Below are positions 49,222-59,145 of a DNA stretch of 64,000 nt, in pieces (positions within the stretch are counted from its first letter, which is position 1; each line of letters opens with the position of its first letter). The stretch lies in contig NZ_CAAAHX010000012.1 in the NCBI RefSeq assembly GCF_900639865.1, forward strand, positions 1 through 64,000. Direction: 5' to 3'. The notes under the pieces were generated by a model. The model made no database searches. It was not told the DNA's origin and saw nothing but the letters and a program-made list of their open reading frames with translations. Position numbers and translations under genes: made by a program. Source of the DNA: Legionella gresilensis (GTDB taxonomy: Bacteria > Pseudomonadota > Gammaproteobacteria > Legionellales > Legionellaceae).

Positions 49222-51221
49222 TAGAGAAAAGCAAACCGCGGTGCAGAGGAGTTGACTGCTATGTCTAAAGAGTGAATATCCTTAATTGGACTCGTTCTAT
49301 AGGTTTCTTGTTCCCAACGTTCTTTATACCAGTCATAGTAATTAATCGTCGTGAAGCCTCGCTCTTTGAGCAGAGGCACAGCAATTGATCGTAAACCCTC
49401 TTGTCGCTCTTCAAATAGTTCACTACAACGTAAAACATAAAATGGGTTATTCGGTACAGTCTCCATGGCTTTTTTAAAATATTCTGGATAAGGCAAGTTG
49501 AGATCAAAAAAATCAGCAATATCGCCTAATAGAAAGTAAGCCTTTCCCAACAATATTTTTTGTTCTGAATCTTTGCAGCCTGTAAGTAATTTTGTAATAC
49601 GCTGGAGAGTGTTTACGGCAAGATCCAAATGTGTTTGATGTTTTATTTTATGTTGTGTCTTAGTATCACGATCATTATAGGCAGCAGGTACCAAAAATAG
49701 GTGAACTAAATAGTCAACTTGGCGCATCAATCCATTTGCTAATGCTTGGCTAAGAAGTTGTTTCTCCCTTTTGTCGACTACCTTAGAAATGCACTTATCT
49801 AATAATTTAATGGCCCTTTTGAGTTCAGTAATATTACTGTGTGCTGGTTGATGCTGATTTAAGTCAGCATCAATAAGTAGTTGAGCATAAAGTCGCATAT
49901 GAATAAAGTATTGTTCTTTCCTTTCTTCAGTGGGGTTAACTTTTAAGGCTTTTCTTTTCGCTTCGAAACTCTGTTGATACTCCACAGTAGCTTTTTGCCA
50001 TTGCTCTGTTTTTCGATAGTCTTTGCCCTTATCATAGGTTTGTTCACCTAATTCATTAAAATAATTAGCTAATTTAGCTAAGTCATTAAAATCAAAACTA
50101 TACTTATCATGGTTGATTAGCCATAAATCATAGGCTTTATCATATTGCTTTTCAGCTACATATAAATGAAATGTATTTAGTGGATCTGTTTGGGCAAGAT
50201 CAGTATCTAATTGTGCTGCAAGCTTTAAGTCTATAAGTGTTTTTTTCTGTATGTAATATTGAGCGACTTCTTTGGCTAAAGGCGTGTTAGGTTTAATAAG
50301 CGCAAGTTGATCAGCTACTTCATAGTTTAAAACGATATAATTAGCAGCTTGCTTTAAATCTGAAAGTTGATTAATTAAATTAAAAGCTTGTCCCAACTCT
50401 CGCTTTTCTAAAAAATAATCAATATATAAAGTTAAATTTTGATTAATGATATTGGGATTAAAAGTTATAGCACGCTGTAAATGATAATGTGTTTGCTGCT
50501 GGGCACTGCTAAACCAAGACCAACGATATAAAAAGCTATTTTTCTTATCTTTCGCTCTATCCAGATAACTTTGGGCAGTGAGTTGAGCATAGTAACTACC
50601 TGGGTAGAAAGGGTAGTCTTTGATTGCAAGCTCATATTCTAGTTTATTAAATGTGGTTGTAATTAAATGAGGTGATTGTGGATCAAGTCTAGGTATTTCC
50701 GCCCATTGTTCTATAAATTTAAAGCAATCGCCAAAAGCATAATAAGAGGTAATTGGTAAAGTAGGTATTCGTGGTAGCGTATTAGAACTGGTCCGATAGT
50801 AATTAATAAGCAAATCTTGCAAAGCTTTTGATGTTGCTGTATCACGTGGATTTTTTACAAGTCTAAGGTATTGCTCAGGAATTTTATAAGAAGTAAAAGG
50901 TTTTTGTAGAGCGTTTTGCGAATAATTATTTAGGTAGCCATAGTAAGCAAATTTACACAGTGAAAGCTGTACTTTTTGTGGCTCACAATGGTTATTATAA
51001 CCTAACCAGCCTTTAAATGACTCAAATGCATAACGGAACATTCCTACGGGTTTTAAATTATAGCCATTGGTATAAATGTATTTTGCGCGTATTAGTTTTT
51101 GCCATTGTTGTTCATATTGTCTTGCATTATGTTGATAAACAAGCATGTCGGGATAATAGCCAAGCGCACTTCTATAATCACTAGGGATATTATTAAGTAG
51201 ATGATAATTTAATTTGCTCAC
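49221..51221 (-). CDS. Large TPR-like repeat protein of unknown function
   Basis: A 666-residue protein without signal peptide, rich in Tyr, Gln and Leu. Repeated helix-pair patterns such as AYDLWLINHDKYSFDFNDLAKLANYFNELGEQTYDKGKDYRKTEQWQKATVEYQQSFEAKRKAL indicate a tetratricopeptide/solenoid fold across most of the length. The N-terminal 150 residues (YRSALGYYPDMLVYQHNARQYEQQW) are distinct. No catalytic motif is visible. A scaffold or a secreted host-interacting protein would both fit. It is separated by 96 bp from the TPR-methyltransferase gene upstream. Confidence 0.7.
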   Translation of the reverse strand: MSKLNYHLLNNIPSDYRSALGYYPDMLVYQHNARQYEQQWQKLIRAKYIYTNGYNLKPVGMFRYAFESFKGWLGYNNHCEPQKVQLSLCKFAYYGYLNNYSQNALQKPFTSYKIPEQYLRLVKNPRDTATSKALQDLLINYYRTSSNTLPRIPTLPITSYYAFGDCFKFIEQWAEIPRLDPQSPHLITTTFNKLEYELAIKDYPFYPGSYYAQLTAQSYLDRAKDKKNSFLYRWSWFSSAQQQTHYHLQRAITFNPNIINQNLTLYIDYFLEKRELGQAFNLINQLSDLKQAANYIVLNYEVADQLALIKPNTPLAKEVAQYYIQKKTLIDLKLAAQLDTDLAQTDPLNTFHLYVAEKQYDKAYDLWLINHDKYSFDFNDLAKLANYFNELGEQTYDKGKDYRKTEQWQKATVEYQQSFEAKRKALKVNPTEERKEQYFIHMRLYAQLLIDADLNQHQPAHSNITELKRAIKLLDKCISKVVDKREKQLLSQALANGLMRQVDYLVHLFLVPAAYNDRDTKTQHKIKHQTHLDLAVNTLQRITKLLTGCKDSEQKILLGKAYFLLGDIADFFDLNLPYPEYFKKAMETVPNNPFYVLRCSELFEERQEGLRSIAVPLLKERGFTTINYYDWYKERWEQETYRTSPIKDIHSLDIAVNSSAPRFAFL

Positions 51222-51317
51222 AATATTTCCTGATTCGAACTAATAAAATTCAATCAGGAAGAATATTAATTGTACTTTTAAGAATAAACCAGACTTTTAA
51301 GAGACGTTTTTTAACTT

Positions 51318-53024
51318 TTATTGTGAAAGGGTATTTTTCTGCATAACAATTAGCCAAGAAGGTAAAGGTTTACCTTCCTGATGTCGCGCTACTATTTGTT
51401 TTTTGAAAATCATTTTCAAAGAATTAGCCTCAGCTAATTGTTCAAGATATTTTTCATGATGGCTAAAACGCGCGCTTTCTTGTAATTGCCAAGGCATAGT
51501 AGAACTAATCTCTGTACTAAAAATAAAATAGCCTTGAGTTTCAAGATGGTTACTAATTTGCTGAAACAAAGGGGAAAGCTCGCCAAAATAGGGCAAAACA
51601 TCGGCTGCAACAATTAAATTGTATAGTTCTTTTTCTGCTTTTAAGTAGGTAAGTGCTTCACTTTCAATAAGCTTATCATAAATACCTTTAGGGCGAGCCC
51701 AATCCAGCATTTTCTTGGAGATATCTATCCCAATAAGTTGCTGAGAAACATCACGTAATACTTGGCCAGTTAAGCCTGTCCCGCAACCTAAATCAAGTGT
51801 TTTCTCACAATGGGTAATATTTAACTCACTCAAAATATGAAAAATTTGCTGAGGTAGTGAATATTTTAAATACTTTTGTACATGCTCATCATAATATAGA
51901 GCATAATTATTAAATAAATTGGCTGCATATTCAGGCGCAGTTTCTACCGGTTTATCTAATCCAGACAGTGCGTTTAACATATGCTGACTTGCTTTATCTT
52001 CTGGATTAACAATCAATGCTTGTAAAAGTAATTTTTTTGCTTTTTCCTTGTCATTTAGACGAATATAAATAGCAGCAAGGTTATTTAGGGCAGCAAAATG
52101 TTTATTCTCTACACTGAGTAAATGTTCAAAATGATTAATGGCTTCATTTAAGTGGCCTAAAGCCATTTGTGCAACACCACTATTATAAAGATATTCAATA
52201 TTGTTGGGATCTTTTTGTAATAAATAATCATAATGCATTAAGGCATTTTCAAAACGGTCGTGATGCATAAAAGTTGCAGCTAAGTTATTGCGCGCTTCAA
52301 TATGATCGTTGTTAAGTGCTAATGCTTTACTAAAATAATCTACCGCCAATTGGCCTTGATCGCGTTTGACTGCGATAACACCAAGGTTTGTTAATGCATC
52401 GACATGACTATTATTTTCCACTAATATTTGCTGAAAAGCTTGTTCCGCCTGAGTCAAATCATTTATGTCTAATGCTAAAACACCTAAATAAAATAAAGCA
52501 TCTAGATGCTTTGGATTTAAAATTAAAACATTTTGAAATTGAATGCGCGCTGCATCTAATTTATTTTGGTTAACGAAAAGTAACCCTAAATTAAAATGTG
52601 CTGCAGCAAAATCAGGTGCATTTTTTAAAGCAAGATGATAATGATGTAGCGCTTGCTGATGTACACCCTGCATTGCATAAATACCGGCTAAGTTATTATG
52701 CGCTTGTGCATAATCTGGCGCTATTTCAACTGCTTTCTGATAATTAAGAATGGCTTCGTTAAATTGATAATTCTTTTTATAAGTATTAGCTAAGTTATTA
52801 TATAAAATAGGGTTATTAGGCTCTAACGCCAAAGCTTTTTTAAATTTTTCTATAGCCTGTACCGTATCACCAAGCTGAGCATAGGCTAGACCTAAAAAAT
52901 GTAGACTCTCTATGTGAGTAGGATTTTGCCCAAGCAAAGCTTCATAGGCTTTAATTGCCTGCGGCAATTGATCGTCTTTATGAAGCTGATTGGCCTTTTT
53001 AAATAATTCATCTTCAGTTGTCAT
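51318..53024 (-). CDS. TPR repeat protein with C-terminal SAM-dependent methyltransferase domain
   Basis: A 568-residue protein. About ten TPR units occupy residues 1-350 (for example [35 protein letters not shown]). The C-terminal 200 residues are a class I methyltransferase: [16 protein letters not shown] (SAM loop), GIDISKKML and [13 protein letters not shown]. Such fusions methylate proteins or small molecules chosen by the TPR part; the substrate is not known. Its stop is followed by nothing notable, while its start overlaps the end of rdgB by 4 bp, so the two are an operon. Confidence 0.88.
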   Translation of the reverse strand: MTTEDELFKKANQLHKDDQLPQAIKAYEALLGQNPTHIESLHFLGLAYAQLGDTVQAIEKFKKALALEPNNPILYNNLANTYKKNYQFNEAILNYQKAVEIAPDYAQAHNNLAGIYAMQGVHQQALHHYHLALKNAPDFAAAHFNLGLLFVNQNKLDAARIQFQNVLILNPKHLDALFYLGVLALDINDLTQAEQAFQQILVENNSHVDALTNLGVIAVKRDQGQLAVDYFSKALALNNDHIEARNNLAATFMHHDRFENALMHYDYLLQKDPNNIEYLYNSGVAQMALGHLNEAINHFEHLLSVENKHFAALNNLAAIYIRLNDKEKAKKLLLQALIVNPEDKASQHMLNALSGLDKPVETAPEYAANLFNNYALYYDEHVQKYLKYSLPQQIFHILSELNITHCEKTLDLGCGTGLTGQVLRDVSQQLIGIDISKKMLDWARPKGIYDKLIESEALTYLKAEKELYNLIVAADVLPYFGELSPLFQQISNHLETQGYFIFSTEISSTMPWQLQESARFSHHEKYLEQLAEANSLKMIFKKQIVARHQEGKPLPSWLIVMQKNTLSQ

Positions 53025-53608
53025 AATAATGAAAGTTGCTGTTTTAGTTGTGCTAGTGCTTGGGCACGATGACTGTGTTTATTCTTTATATTAGCAGGCA
53101 ATTGAGCGACTGTGCATTGATAAGTAGGTATATAGAAAATAGGATCGTAACCAAAACCTTGATTACCAGCTGGCTCATAAGCAATCTTTCCTGACCAACG
53201 ACCAAAGGCCACTAAAGGAGTAGGATCCATAGGATATTGCATGAGAACGATAGCGCAATAAAAAAAAGCATCCCGCTCGTTATCAGGGACATCAGCTAAC
53301 TTTTCCAAAAGTAAATGCATATTTGCTTGATCATTATTCTGTATTCCTGCATAACGTGCCGAATAAATCCCAGGCTCGCCTTTTAGAGCAGGAACAACTA
53401 AGCCTGAATCATCAGCTAAAGCGGGTCTATTAGCTGCTCGGCTAACATGACGGGCTTTTAATAGCGCATTTTCAAGGAAACTAAGGCCTGTTTCAGCAAT
53501 ACTGTCTATACCTAAACTTAGTTGACTTATACAAGGTATTGGTGAAAGTAGTGTTTGTAACTCAGCAACTTTGCCTTGATTAGTTGTAGCTAGAATAATT
53601 TCTTTCAT
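53021..53608 (-). CDS. rdgB: RdgB/HAM1 non-canonical purine NTP pyrophosphatase
   Basis: A 195-residue housecleaning enzyme that hydrolyses ITP, XTP and dITP. The N-terminal [11 protein letters not shown] loop, [24 protein letters not shown] and the C-terminal [21 protein letters not shown] and SHRAQAL segments are all diagnostic. Length is typical. It is the first gene of a two-gene operon with the TPR-methyltransferase. Confidence 0.95.
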   Translation of the reverse strand: MKEIILATTNQGKVAELQTLLSPIPCISQLSLGIDSIAETGLSFLENALLKARHVSRAANRPALADDSGLVVPALKGEPGIYSARYAGIQNNDQANMHLLLEKLADVPDNERDAFFYCAIVLMQYPMDPTPLVAFGRWSGKIAYEPAGNQGFGYDPIFYIPTYQCTVAQLPANIKNKHSHRAQALAQLKQQLSLL

Positions 53609-53716
53609 TTTATTAATTCTTATATCTTAAGAAATAGTCCTATATTATAAGCGTATTGTATTGTTAGCTAGCTTCTAAGGATAATAATTTTAAACTCTTT
53701 ATATACAAATTAAGAC

Positions 53717-54187
53717 TTAACGTTTTCTATATAGCCAAGGTGGAAAAGCATAAGGATCAGCCCATAAACCTATTTTATTTTTCTTTGCCTCTTCTTGTAA
53801 TTTATAGAGACTATTATCAGTATGATAGCGATCATAAACCCAAGCCATGCCTGTTCGAATTTGCTCGGCGTTAACATCGATATTATTGCATTGGACGCGG
53901 GCCAATAAACGTCCATAATGATCCCGCTGTTTAATATTAAGGACCGCCTGTTTGCGAAAGCAAAGATCAGCAAGCGCTTGCCTTGAGCGATTACCATAAG
54001 GTTGATAACGTTCAGGTGCATCAATTTCGGTTAATCTTATTTTTTCTGGCAATTTACCATCGATTAATACCACTAAAGTATCACCATCAAGTATTCGAAT
54101 AACTTCTCCAGTAATAATTTGAGCAAAAGAGAGGGCCGGTATTAAAAAGACAGCAAGCAAAAAAGCAACAGGTTTAAAATGTGTCAC
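53717..54187 (-). CDS. Secreted thermonuclease (SNase-like) family protein
   Basis: A 156-residue protein with a signal peptide (FKPVAFLLAVFLIPALSFA) and a staphylococcal-nuclease-like OB-fold: VIRILDGDTLVVLIDG, EIDAPERYQPYGNRSRQAL with the calcium-binding acids and catalytic Arg, and RDHYGRLLARVQC. It probably degrades nucleic acid in the periplasm or outside the cell. The end is basic (WLYRKR). It is a single gene. Confidence 0.9.
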   Translation of the reverse strand: MTHFKPVAFLLAVFLIPALSFAQIITGEVIRILDGDTLVVLIDGKLPEKIRLTEIDAPERYQPYGNRSRQALADLCFRKQAVLNIKQRDHYGRLLARVQCNNIDVNAEQIRTGMAWVYDRYHTDNSLYKLQEEAKKNKIGLWADPYAFPPWLYRKR

Positions 54188-54396
54188 TTTAAACCCCGTA
54201 ATAAATTAAAGAAGCTTTAATCCTAGTATAGTGAATAAAAGTTTTTGCTGTTATTAAAATTTAATACAATCAAACTAGATGAAATTTATATTTTATCTTA
54301 ACTTTTATTTTAAAAATTAATGAATTGGCAAAACACAAACCTATGTACTAATCTTTAAATTTGAATGATTCATTTAAAATAAACAAGGAGATTATT

Positions 54397-54552
54397 ATGC
54401 CTATGCAAGGACGTGGTTCTAATTTATCCAAAGAAGCTAAATCAAAAGGCGGCGCTCATTCTCATGGTAGTAAATCTACTAGTAGCCGTAGCTCTAATTT
54501 ATCTAAAGAAACTAAATCAAAAGGTGGCAAGAGCAGCAAGGGCTCTCGATAA
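54397..54552 (+). CDS. Small basic Ser/Gly/Lys-rich tandem-repeat protein
   Basis: A 51-residue protein with a strong AAGGAG ribosome site 6 nt before ATG 54397. It contains two copies of SNLSKE(A/T)KSKGG (residues 8-20 and 33-45), and the DNA of the repeats is also near identical. It is very basic, without hydrophobic core, and likely disordered. It resembles short stress-induced KGG-type proteins only loosely. It may bind nucleic acid. A hairpin terminator follows, so it is its own transcript. An in-frame TTG at 54361 is less likely as start. Confidence 0.7.
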   Translation: MPMQGRGSNLSKEAKSKGGAHSHGSKSTSSRSSNLSKETKSKGGKSSKGSR

Positions 54553-54568
54553 GGAGTGCTTTGGCTTG

Positions 54569-54600
54569 TAGCCCAGGTGAAGTAGTTATAGCCTGGGCTA
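54569..54600 (+). terminator. Terminator hairpin after the small repeat protein
   Basis: TAGCCCAGG (54569-54577) pairs with CCTGGGCTA (54592-54600) around a 14-nt loop, 17 bp after the stop. Confidence 0.6.
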
Positions 54601-54812
54601 TCAATGTTAACACTTTGTTTTAATTCTTAAATTATAAGCGCTCCCTTTAATTACCCCCATTAAAAGTAAGTCTGTAGTTAAGTACTTTTAATATCTCTTT
54701 ATAACTAAAAACTCTATTTAATTATTAGTGGTTACTACAAATTATTAATTTTTTTTTAATAAGAACTATTATTAATAAAAAGGGTTTTTAATAAATTTAA
54801 AGGGAGCAGGGA

Positions 54813-56465
54813 GTGAGCATCAAGAAAATCAGTACAGGGATTATTGGTTTAGATAAAATCTTACATGGTGGATATCTAGCAGGCAAGCCAACCCTTTTAA
54901 AAGGCAGCCCAGGTACTGGGAAAACAATTTTTACCTTGTTTTTTGCTTATGCTCAGCTTGTCGCTGGAAAAAAAGTCCTTTATATCTCTTGTGATGAAAA
55001 GCCCAAGCAAATTCTTTCACATATGGATAGCTTTAATTTAAAGGGAGCCCAATTTAAAGCCAAAAATAAATTAATGATTCTAGATTTTACGCCGGAATTT
55101 GATGAGGTCGTTGGTGAGTTCGATTTAAATATCCTTTTATTAAGAATATCGCAAGCTAAAAAGAAGTTAGGCGCGGATATATTAATTATTGATTCGCTGC
55201 ATTCATTGTTTATAGGACTTACTAAGGATAATAACCTACCCTTAGAAGTCTTAAGATTATTTCAATGGGCAAGTCAAGAGAAATTAACTCTTTTGACTTC
55301 TATGGCTGAACATATCGATATCTGTAAAACGAAACTTTATGAAGAATATATCGTCGATTGTATAATTAAGCTAAATCAGAAAGTAACCAATAACTTAATG
55401 ACCCGTTATTTGCGAATTATAAAATTTCGGGGCTCATCACATGGTACTAATGAATATCCTTTTGCTATTGTTAATAGCGGTATCTCTCTTATTCCTATTA
55501 CCGAAACAAGGTTAGAAACTAATATTGCTAAAAAATATTTAAGCACAGGGATTAAAGGTTTAGATAAAATGCTTGGCAATAGAGGTTATCAAAAAGGTGG
55601 CCCTATTATGATTAGCGGTAAATCTGGAACAGCAAAAAGTATTTTTGCGGCTCTCTTTGCTCAATCAGCAGCTGAGCAGGGACAAAAAGTGTTGTTTGTT
55701 TCTTTTGAAGAATCACCTAACGATCTCGTTTCCCATCTACGTTCTATTAATTTAGATCTCAGCCCTTTAATTAAGAGAAAGAAGCTAACAGTTATTTCCA
55801 GACGCTCAGTTGAAATGGGGTTAGAAGATCATATTATTTCTTTAATTGAGTTAGGGAATCGTGAGCAATTTGATGTCTTAATTCTTGATCCTATTACTTC
55901 TCTTCTCGATTTAGGCAGTATAGTTGATGTTAAATTTCTTTTTATACGCTTTATTTCTTACATGACTGCCTTAAATAAAACGCTACTATTTACCGAATTG
56001 CTACCTGATTCTTCACATGAGCAAAGTATGCTTGGATTATCTAGCTTAACAACAACATGGATACGTTTATCACAAGTGGATAATAATGCTGAATTTAATC
56101 GAATGCTGTATATAGCTAAATGTCGCGGCCTCAAAACTTCAAATCAGATTAAAGAATTTATTATCACTGATAAGGGTATAACTATTGAAGATCCATATGT
56201 AGCAGATAAAGAAATAGTTTTTGGTAGTCAAAAGGCAGCCTGTATTTTGAAAGACAAGCAACAAAAGCGTTCTCACGAGCAAGAAGTACAGATACTGAAA
56301 GATGAATTAACAGCGTTAGACGAAGAAATTAAGTCACAAAGAAAACTTAATGAGCTGCGTTATATTGCTAGAAAAAATGAACTTTTATGTAAAAAAAATA
56401 ATTTATTACAAGAGAATGAACAAAGGGAAGAACGTCAAAATACTAATAAAGTGCTGAGAGATTAA
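54813..56465 (+). CDS. kaiC: KaiC-type circadian clock ATPase
   Basis: A 550-residue double RecA-like ATPase. CI has Walker A GSPGTGKT at residues 31-38 and the acidic pair DE in YISCDEKPKQI; CII has G269KSGTAKS276 (Ala in place of the last Gly) and the catalytic EE in VSFEESPNDL. The segment LGLSSLTTTWIRL aligns with the phosphorylation loop of cyanobacterial KaiC, with Ser410/Ser411 at the Ser431/Thr432 positions. The C-terminal 80 residues form a coiled coil instead of the KaiA-binding tail. It starts at GTG after AGGGAGC. kaiB follows 2 bp later; no kaiA is present. Confidence 0.93.
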   Translation: MSIKKISTGIIGLDKILHGGYLAGKPTLLKGSPGTGKTIFTLFFAYAQLVAGKKVLYISCDEKPKQILSHMDSFNLKGAQFKAKNKLMILDFTPEFDEVVGEFDLNILLLRISQAKKKLGADILIIDSLHSLFIGLTKDNNLPLEVLRLFQWASQEKLTLLTSMAEHIDICKTKLYEEYIVDCIIKLNQKVTNNLMTRYLRIIKFRGSSHGTNEYPFAIVNSGISLIPITETRLETNIAKKYLSTGIKGLDKMLGNRGYQKGGPIMISGKSGTAKSIFAALFAQSAAEQGQKVLFVSFEESPNDLVSHLRSINLDLSPLIKRKKLTVISRRSVEMGLEDHIISLIELGNREQFDVLILDPITSLLDLGSIVDVKFLFIRFISYMTALNKTLLFTELLPDSSHEQSMLGLSSLTTTWIRLSQVDNNAEFNRMLYIAKCRGLKTSNQIKEFIITDKGITIEDPYVADKEIVFGSQKAACILKDKQQKRSHEQEVQILKDELTALDEEIKSQRKLNELRYIARKNELLCKKNNLLQENEQREERQNTNKVLRD

Positions 56466-56467
56466 TA

Positions 56468-56761
56468 ATGACTAAAATGATATTAAAACTTTATATAATT
56501 GGTCATGGTTCTATCTCAAAGCGAGCAATAAAGAACCTTAATGCAATTTGTGCATTACCTGAATTAGAAGGTTTATGCGATATCGAAGTAATTGATTTAT
56601 GTAAGCATCATGATTTAGCAGAAAAAGAAAAAATTTTAGCCACACCTGTGTTAATAAAGAAGGAGCCTATGCCTCAAAGACGTATTATAGGCGATTTATC
56701 AAATTATCAAAAAGTATTGGAAATATTGGAAGAACCGGTAAGCAAATTTTATGATAAATAG
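56468..56761 (+). CDS. kaiB: KaiB clock protein
   Basis: A 97-residue thioredoxin-fold-switching protein. LKLYIIGHGSISKRAIKNLNAIC, IEVIDLCKHHDLAEKEKILATPVLIKKEPMPQRRIIGDLSN follows the KaiB consensus closely, including the ILATPxLxKxxPxPxRRIIGDLS block. KaiB binds KaiC in cyanobacteria; in Legionella, kaiB/kaiC have been linked to stress fitness rather than to a clock. It overlaps the next gene by 11 bp. Confidence 0.95.
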   Translation: MTKMILKLYIIGHGSISKRAIKNLNAICALPELEGLCDIEVIDLCKHHDLAEKEKILATPVLIKKEPMPQRRIIGDLSNYQKVLEILEEPVSKFYDK

Positions 56762-59111
56762 AAAGGAAATCTATTGGCAGCAACTCGTTGAAGCTCTAGC
56801 GCAAGGGGTTCTGATAATAGATAAAAAGGGGGTGATTCATTATGCTAATGAGCAAGCTGCATGTCTATTTGGACTTGCGCTTGATAAGCTCAAGGGTACT
56901 TATTTTACTCAACCCTTAGATACACAAGAAACGCAAGAAATAGAAATTTTTAAGCAAAACGGTGAGATACGTATTGCCCAAATGGTGGTAAGGCCAGGCG
57001 CGTGGCAAGGGCAGTTCGCTTGGATTGTGTCTTTATTAGATATCAGTGAACTAAAAAAGAAAGATAAATTATTAACGATAACATCTAAAAGTGTTAATGC
57101 AGCATCTGAGGGAATTATTATTACCAATGAAAAAGGCACTATTGTCCAGGCAAATAAAGCATTTTTAAAATTAACAGGGTTTAATGAAAGTGAAGTCATT
57201 GGAAAAAATCCAAATTTTTTGCATTCAGGTAAACAAACACGCGAGTTTTACGAAAATTTATGGAGTATTTTACTTAGACAAGGGTATTGGAGTGGTGAGT
57301 TAGTTAATAAGGTCAAGAATAATAAATTAATTTCTATATTATTAACTATTTCTGCTGTTAAAGATGAGAATGGGGACGTTAGCAATTACATTGGCTTTCT
57401 CCATGATTTAACCACACTAAAAGCGCAGGAAAAGCAACTTGAGCGAGCGAAGTATTATGATGTAGTGACGGCTTTACCCAATAGGTTTTTCTTAACCCAG
57501 AATCTTGAGCAGTATATTAGAACTTCACATCATAAGCACAAAAATCTTATTATTTTAAGTATAAGAATATTTGGCTCTCATAAGGATTCTGTTTATACTG
57601 AAGATCAGCAAACAAGAGATAAAATAATTTTACAAGTCGTTGAACGTATTCGCCGTAACACACATAAAATACAGTTTTTAGCGCGGATTGGTTATAATGA
57701 GTTTGTTATTGTCTATTTTACTCATCAAAATCTTACCAGTTTTTCATTGGTTGCTAAGGAAATTATTAAGGTTCTTTCTAAGCCTTATAAAGTTAATGAA
57801 AAAAGTTATAAAATTTACTGTGTCATTGGCTTGGCTGCTTATAAAAAATACAGCGCGTTTAGTGCAGAGGAATTATTGCATCAAGCTGAAATTGCGCGTC
57901 ATAAAGCGCGTCTCTCAGGTGTTAATACTTTTGATTTCTTTGACCCACAAGTTGAAATTGAAACCATTGAATTTAACAAATATATAAAATCAATTCAGCA
58001 TGCGATTCAATCCAACGAACTTAAGCTTTATTACCAACCCAAAGTTAATTTAAAAACCGGTAAAGTAATTGGGATTGAAGCGTTACTGCGATGGCAGCAC
58101 CCTAAGCGGGGCTTATTAGCTGCTTCTGAATTTTTGTTTCAAATAGATTATCATCCTATTTCATTGGAGCTTGGTCATTGGGTGCTTCATCAGGCGTTAC
58201 AACAAGCTGAGGCTCTAGTAGCTCAGCATTTAGAAATTCCTATCTCTATAAATATTAGCTCTTATCAACTTCAGGATAAAGATTTTGTTAAAAAGATAGA
58301 TGAGGCTTTAACAAGATATCCAACAGTGCCTAGCAAACTATTAATGCTAGAAATTTTAGAGACAGAAGCTTTAGCTGATTTACAACTTGTTTCTCAAATT
58401 ATCAAGGATTGTAAGAAAAGAGGTATCCATTTTTCTTTAGATGACTTTGGCACGGGTTATTCATCTTTAACTTATCTTAAGGATTTAGATATTGCCGAAG
58501 TAAAATTGGATCGAGGCTTTATTCGCAATATTTTAACTAACGCACAAGACTTAGCTATTTTAAAGCCTACAATTGATTTATGTCGAGTTATGGGTCATGA
58601 ATTAGTAGCCGAGGGCGTAGAAACAATTTTGCACGGTAAATTATTAATGCATTTAGGATGTTCGCAAGTACAGGGGTTTGCTATTTCTAAAGCCATGTCT
58701 TCTGAGGCGCTGATTCCTTGGTTAAAAAGTTGGAAACTTAGTCCTAAATGGAATAAAAATAAAATTCCCAGTGAGTTGATTATTAAATTTATGGCTATTG
58801 CTATTAAACATTATATGCAATTTCAAAAGATTGAGCAGTATTTAAAAAATAATCAAGTTTCTTTACCTGATTTAACTTTAAAAAATTGTTCTGTAGAAAA
58901 ATGGCTAAATAAATATAAATCAAATTTTGATTCTGATGTATTTAAAAAACTAACTACTTATCATAAGAAGCAACATCTTTTAGCCAAGAAGATAATTACA
59001 TTGGCTGATAACAATAATTATGAACAAGCTTATAAGCAGCTGAAAACATTTGGAAAAATAAGGGATCTAATTTTACATAATTTAATTTTAGCAATCTTTA
59101 TACCAGATTAA
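56751..59111 (+). CDS. PAS-PAS-GGDEF-EAL protein with a CZB-like C-terminus
   Basis: A 786-residue c-di-GMP signalling protein. Two PAS domains (about 8-110 and 117-230) are followed by a GGDEF domain (about 240-400) whose active site is degenerate (ARIGYNEF), so cyclase activity is unlikely, and an EAL domain (about 410-655) with all key residues (IEALLRW, SINISSYQL, LDDFGTGYSSL, KLDRGF, VAEGVET), so phosphodiesterase activity is likely. The last 110 residues have H687, C713 (CSVEKW), H738 and H742, the spacing of the zinc-binding CZB domain. Co-transcribed with kaiC and kaiB. Confidence 0.92.
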   Translation: MINRKEIYWQQLVEALAQGVLIIDKKGVIHYANEQAACLFGLALDKLKGTYFTQPLDTQETQEIEIFKQNGEIRIAQMVVRPGAWQGQFAWIVSLLDISELKKKDKLLTITSKSVNAASEGIIITNEKGTIVQANKAFLKLTGFNESEVIGKNPNFLHSGKQTREFYENLWSILLRQGYWSGELVNKVKNNKLISILLTISAVKDENGDVSNYIGFLHDLTTLKAQEKQLERAKYYDVVTALPNRFFLTQNLEQYIRTSHHKHKNLIILSIRIFGSHKDSVYTEDQQTRDKIILQVVERIRRNTHKIQFLARIGYNEFVIVYFTHQNLTSFSLVAKEIIKVLSKPYKVNEKSYKIYCVIGLAAYKKYSAFSAEELLHQAEIARHKARLSGVNTFDFFDPQVEIETIEFNKYIKSIQHAIQSNELKLYYQPKVNLKTGKVIGIEALLRWQHPKRGLLAASEFLFQIDYHPISLELGHWVLHQALQQAEALVAQHLEIPISINISSYQLQDKDFVKKIDEALTRYPTVPSKLLMLEILETEALADLQLVSQIIKDCKKRGIHFSLDDFGTGYSSLTYLKDLDIAEVKLDRGFIRNILTNAQDLAILKPTIDLCRVMGHELVAEGVETILHGKLLMHLGCSQVQGFAISKAMSSEALIPWLKSWKLSPKWNKNKIPSELIIKFMAIAIKHYMQFQKIEQYLKNNQVSLPDLTLKNCSVEKWLNKYKSNFDSDVFKKLTTYHKKQHLLAKKIITLADNNNYEQAYKQLKTFGKIRDLILHNLILAIFIPD

Positions 59112-59145
59112 AGTAATAAGTAATATCTAAGCAGGCCCACATTTC

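Noticed and set aside
57450-57960. Active diguanylate cyclase in the kai operon protein
   Set aside because: The GGDEF signature reads GYNEF, so cyclase activity is not expected; only the EAL half is intact.
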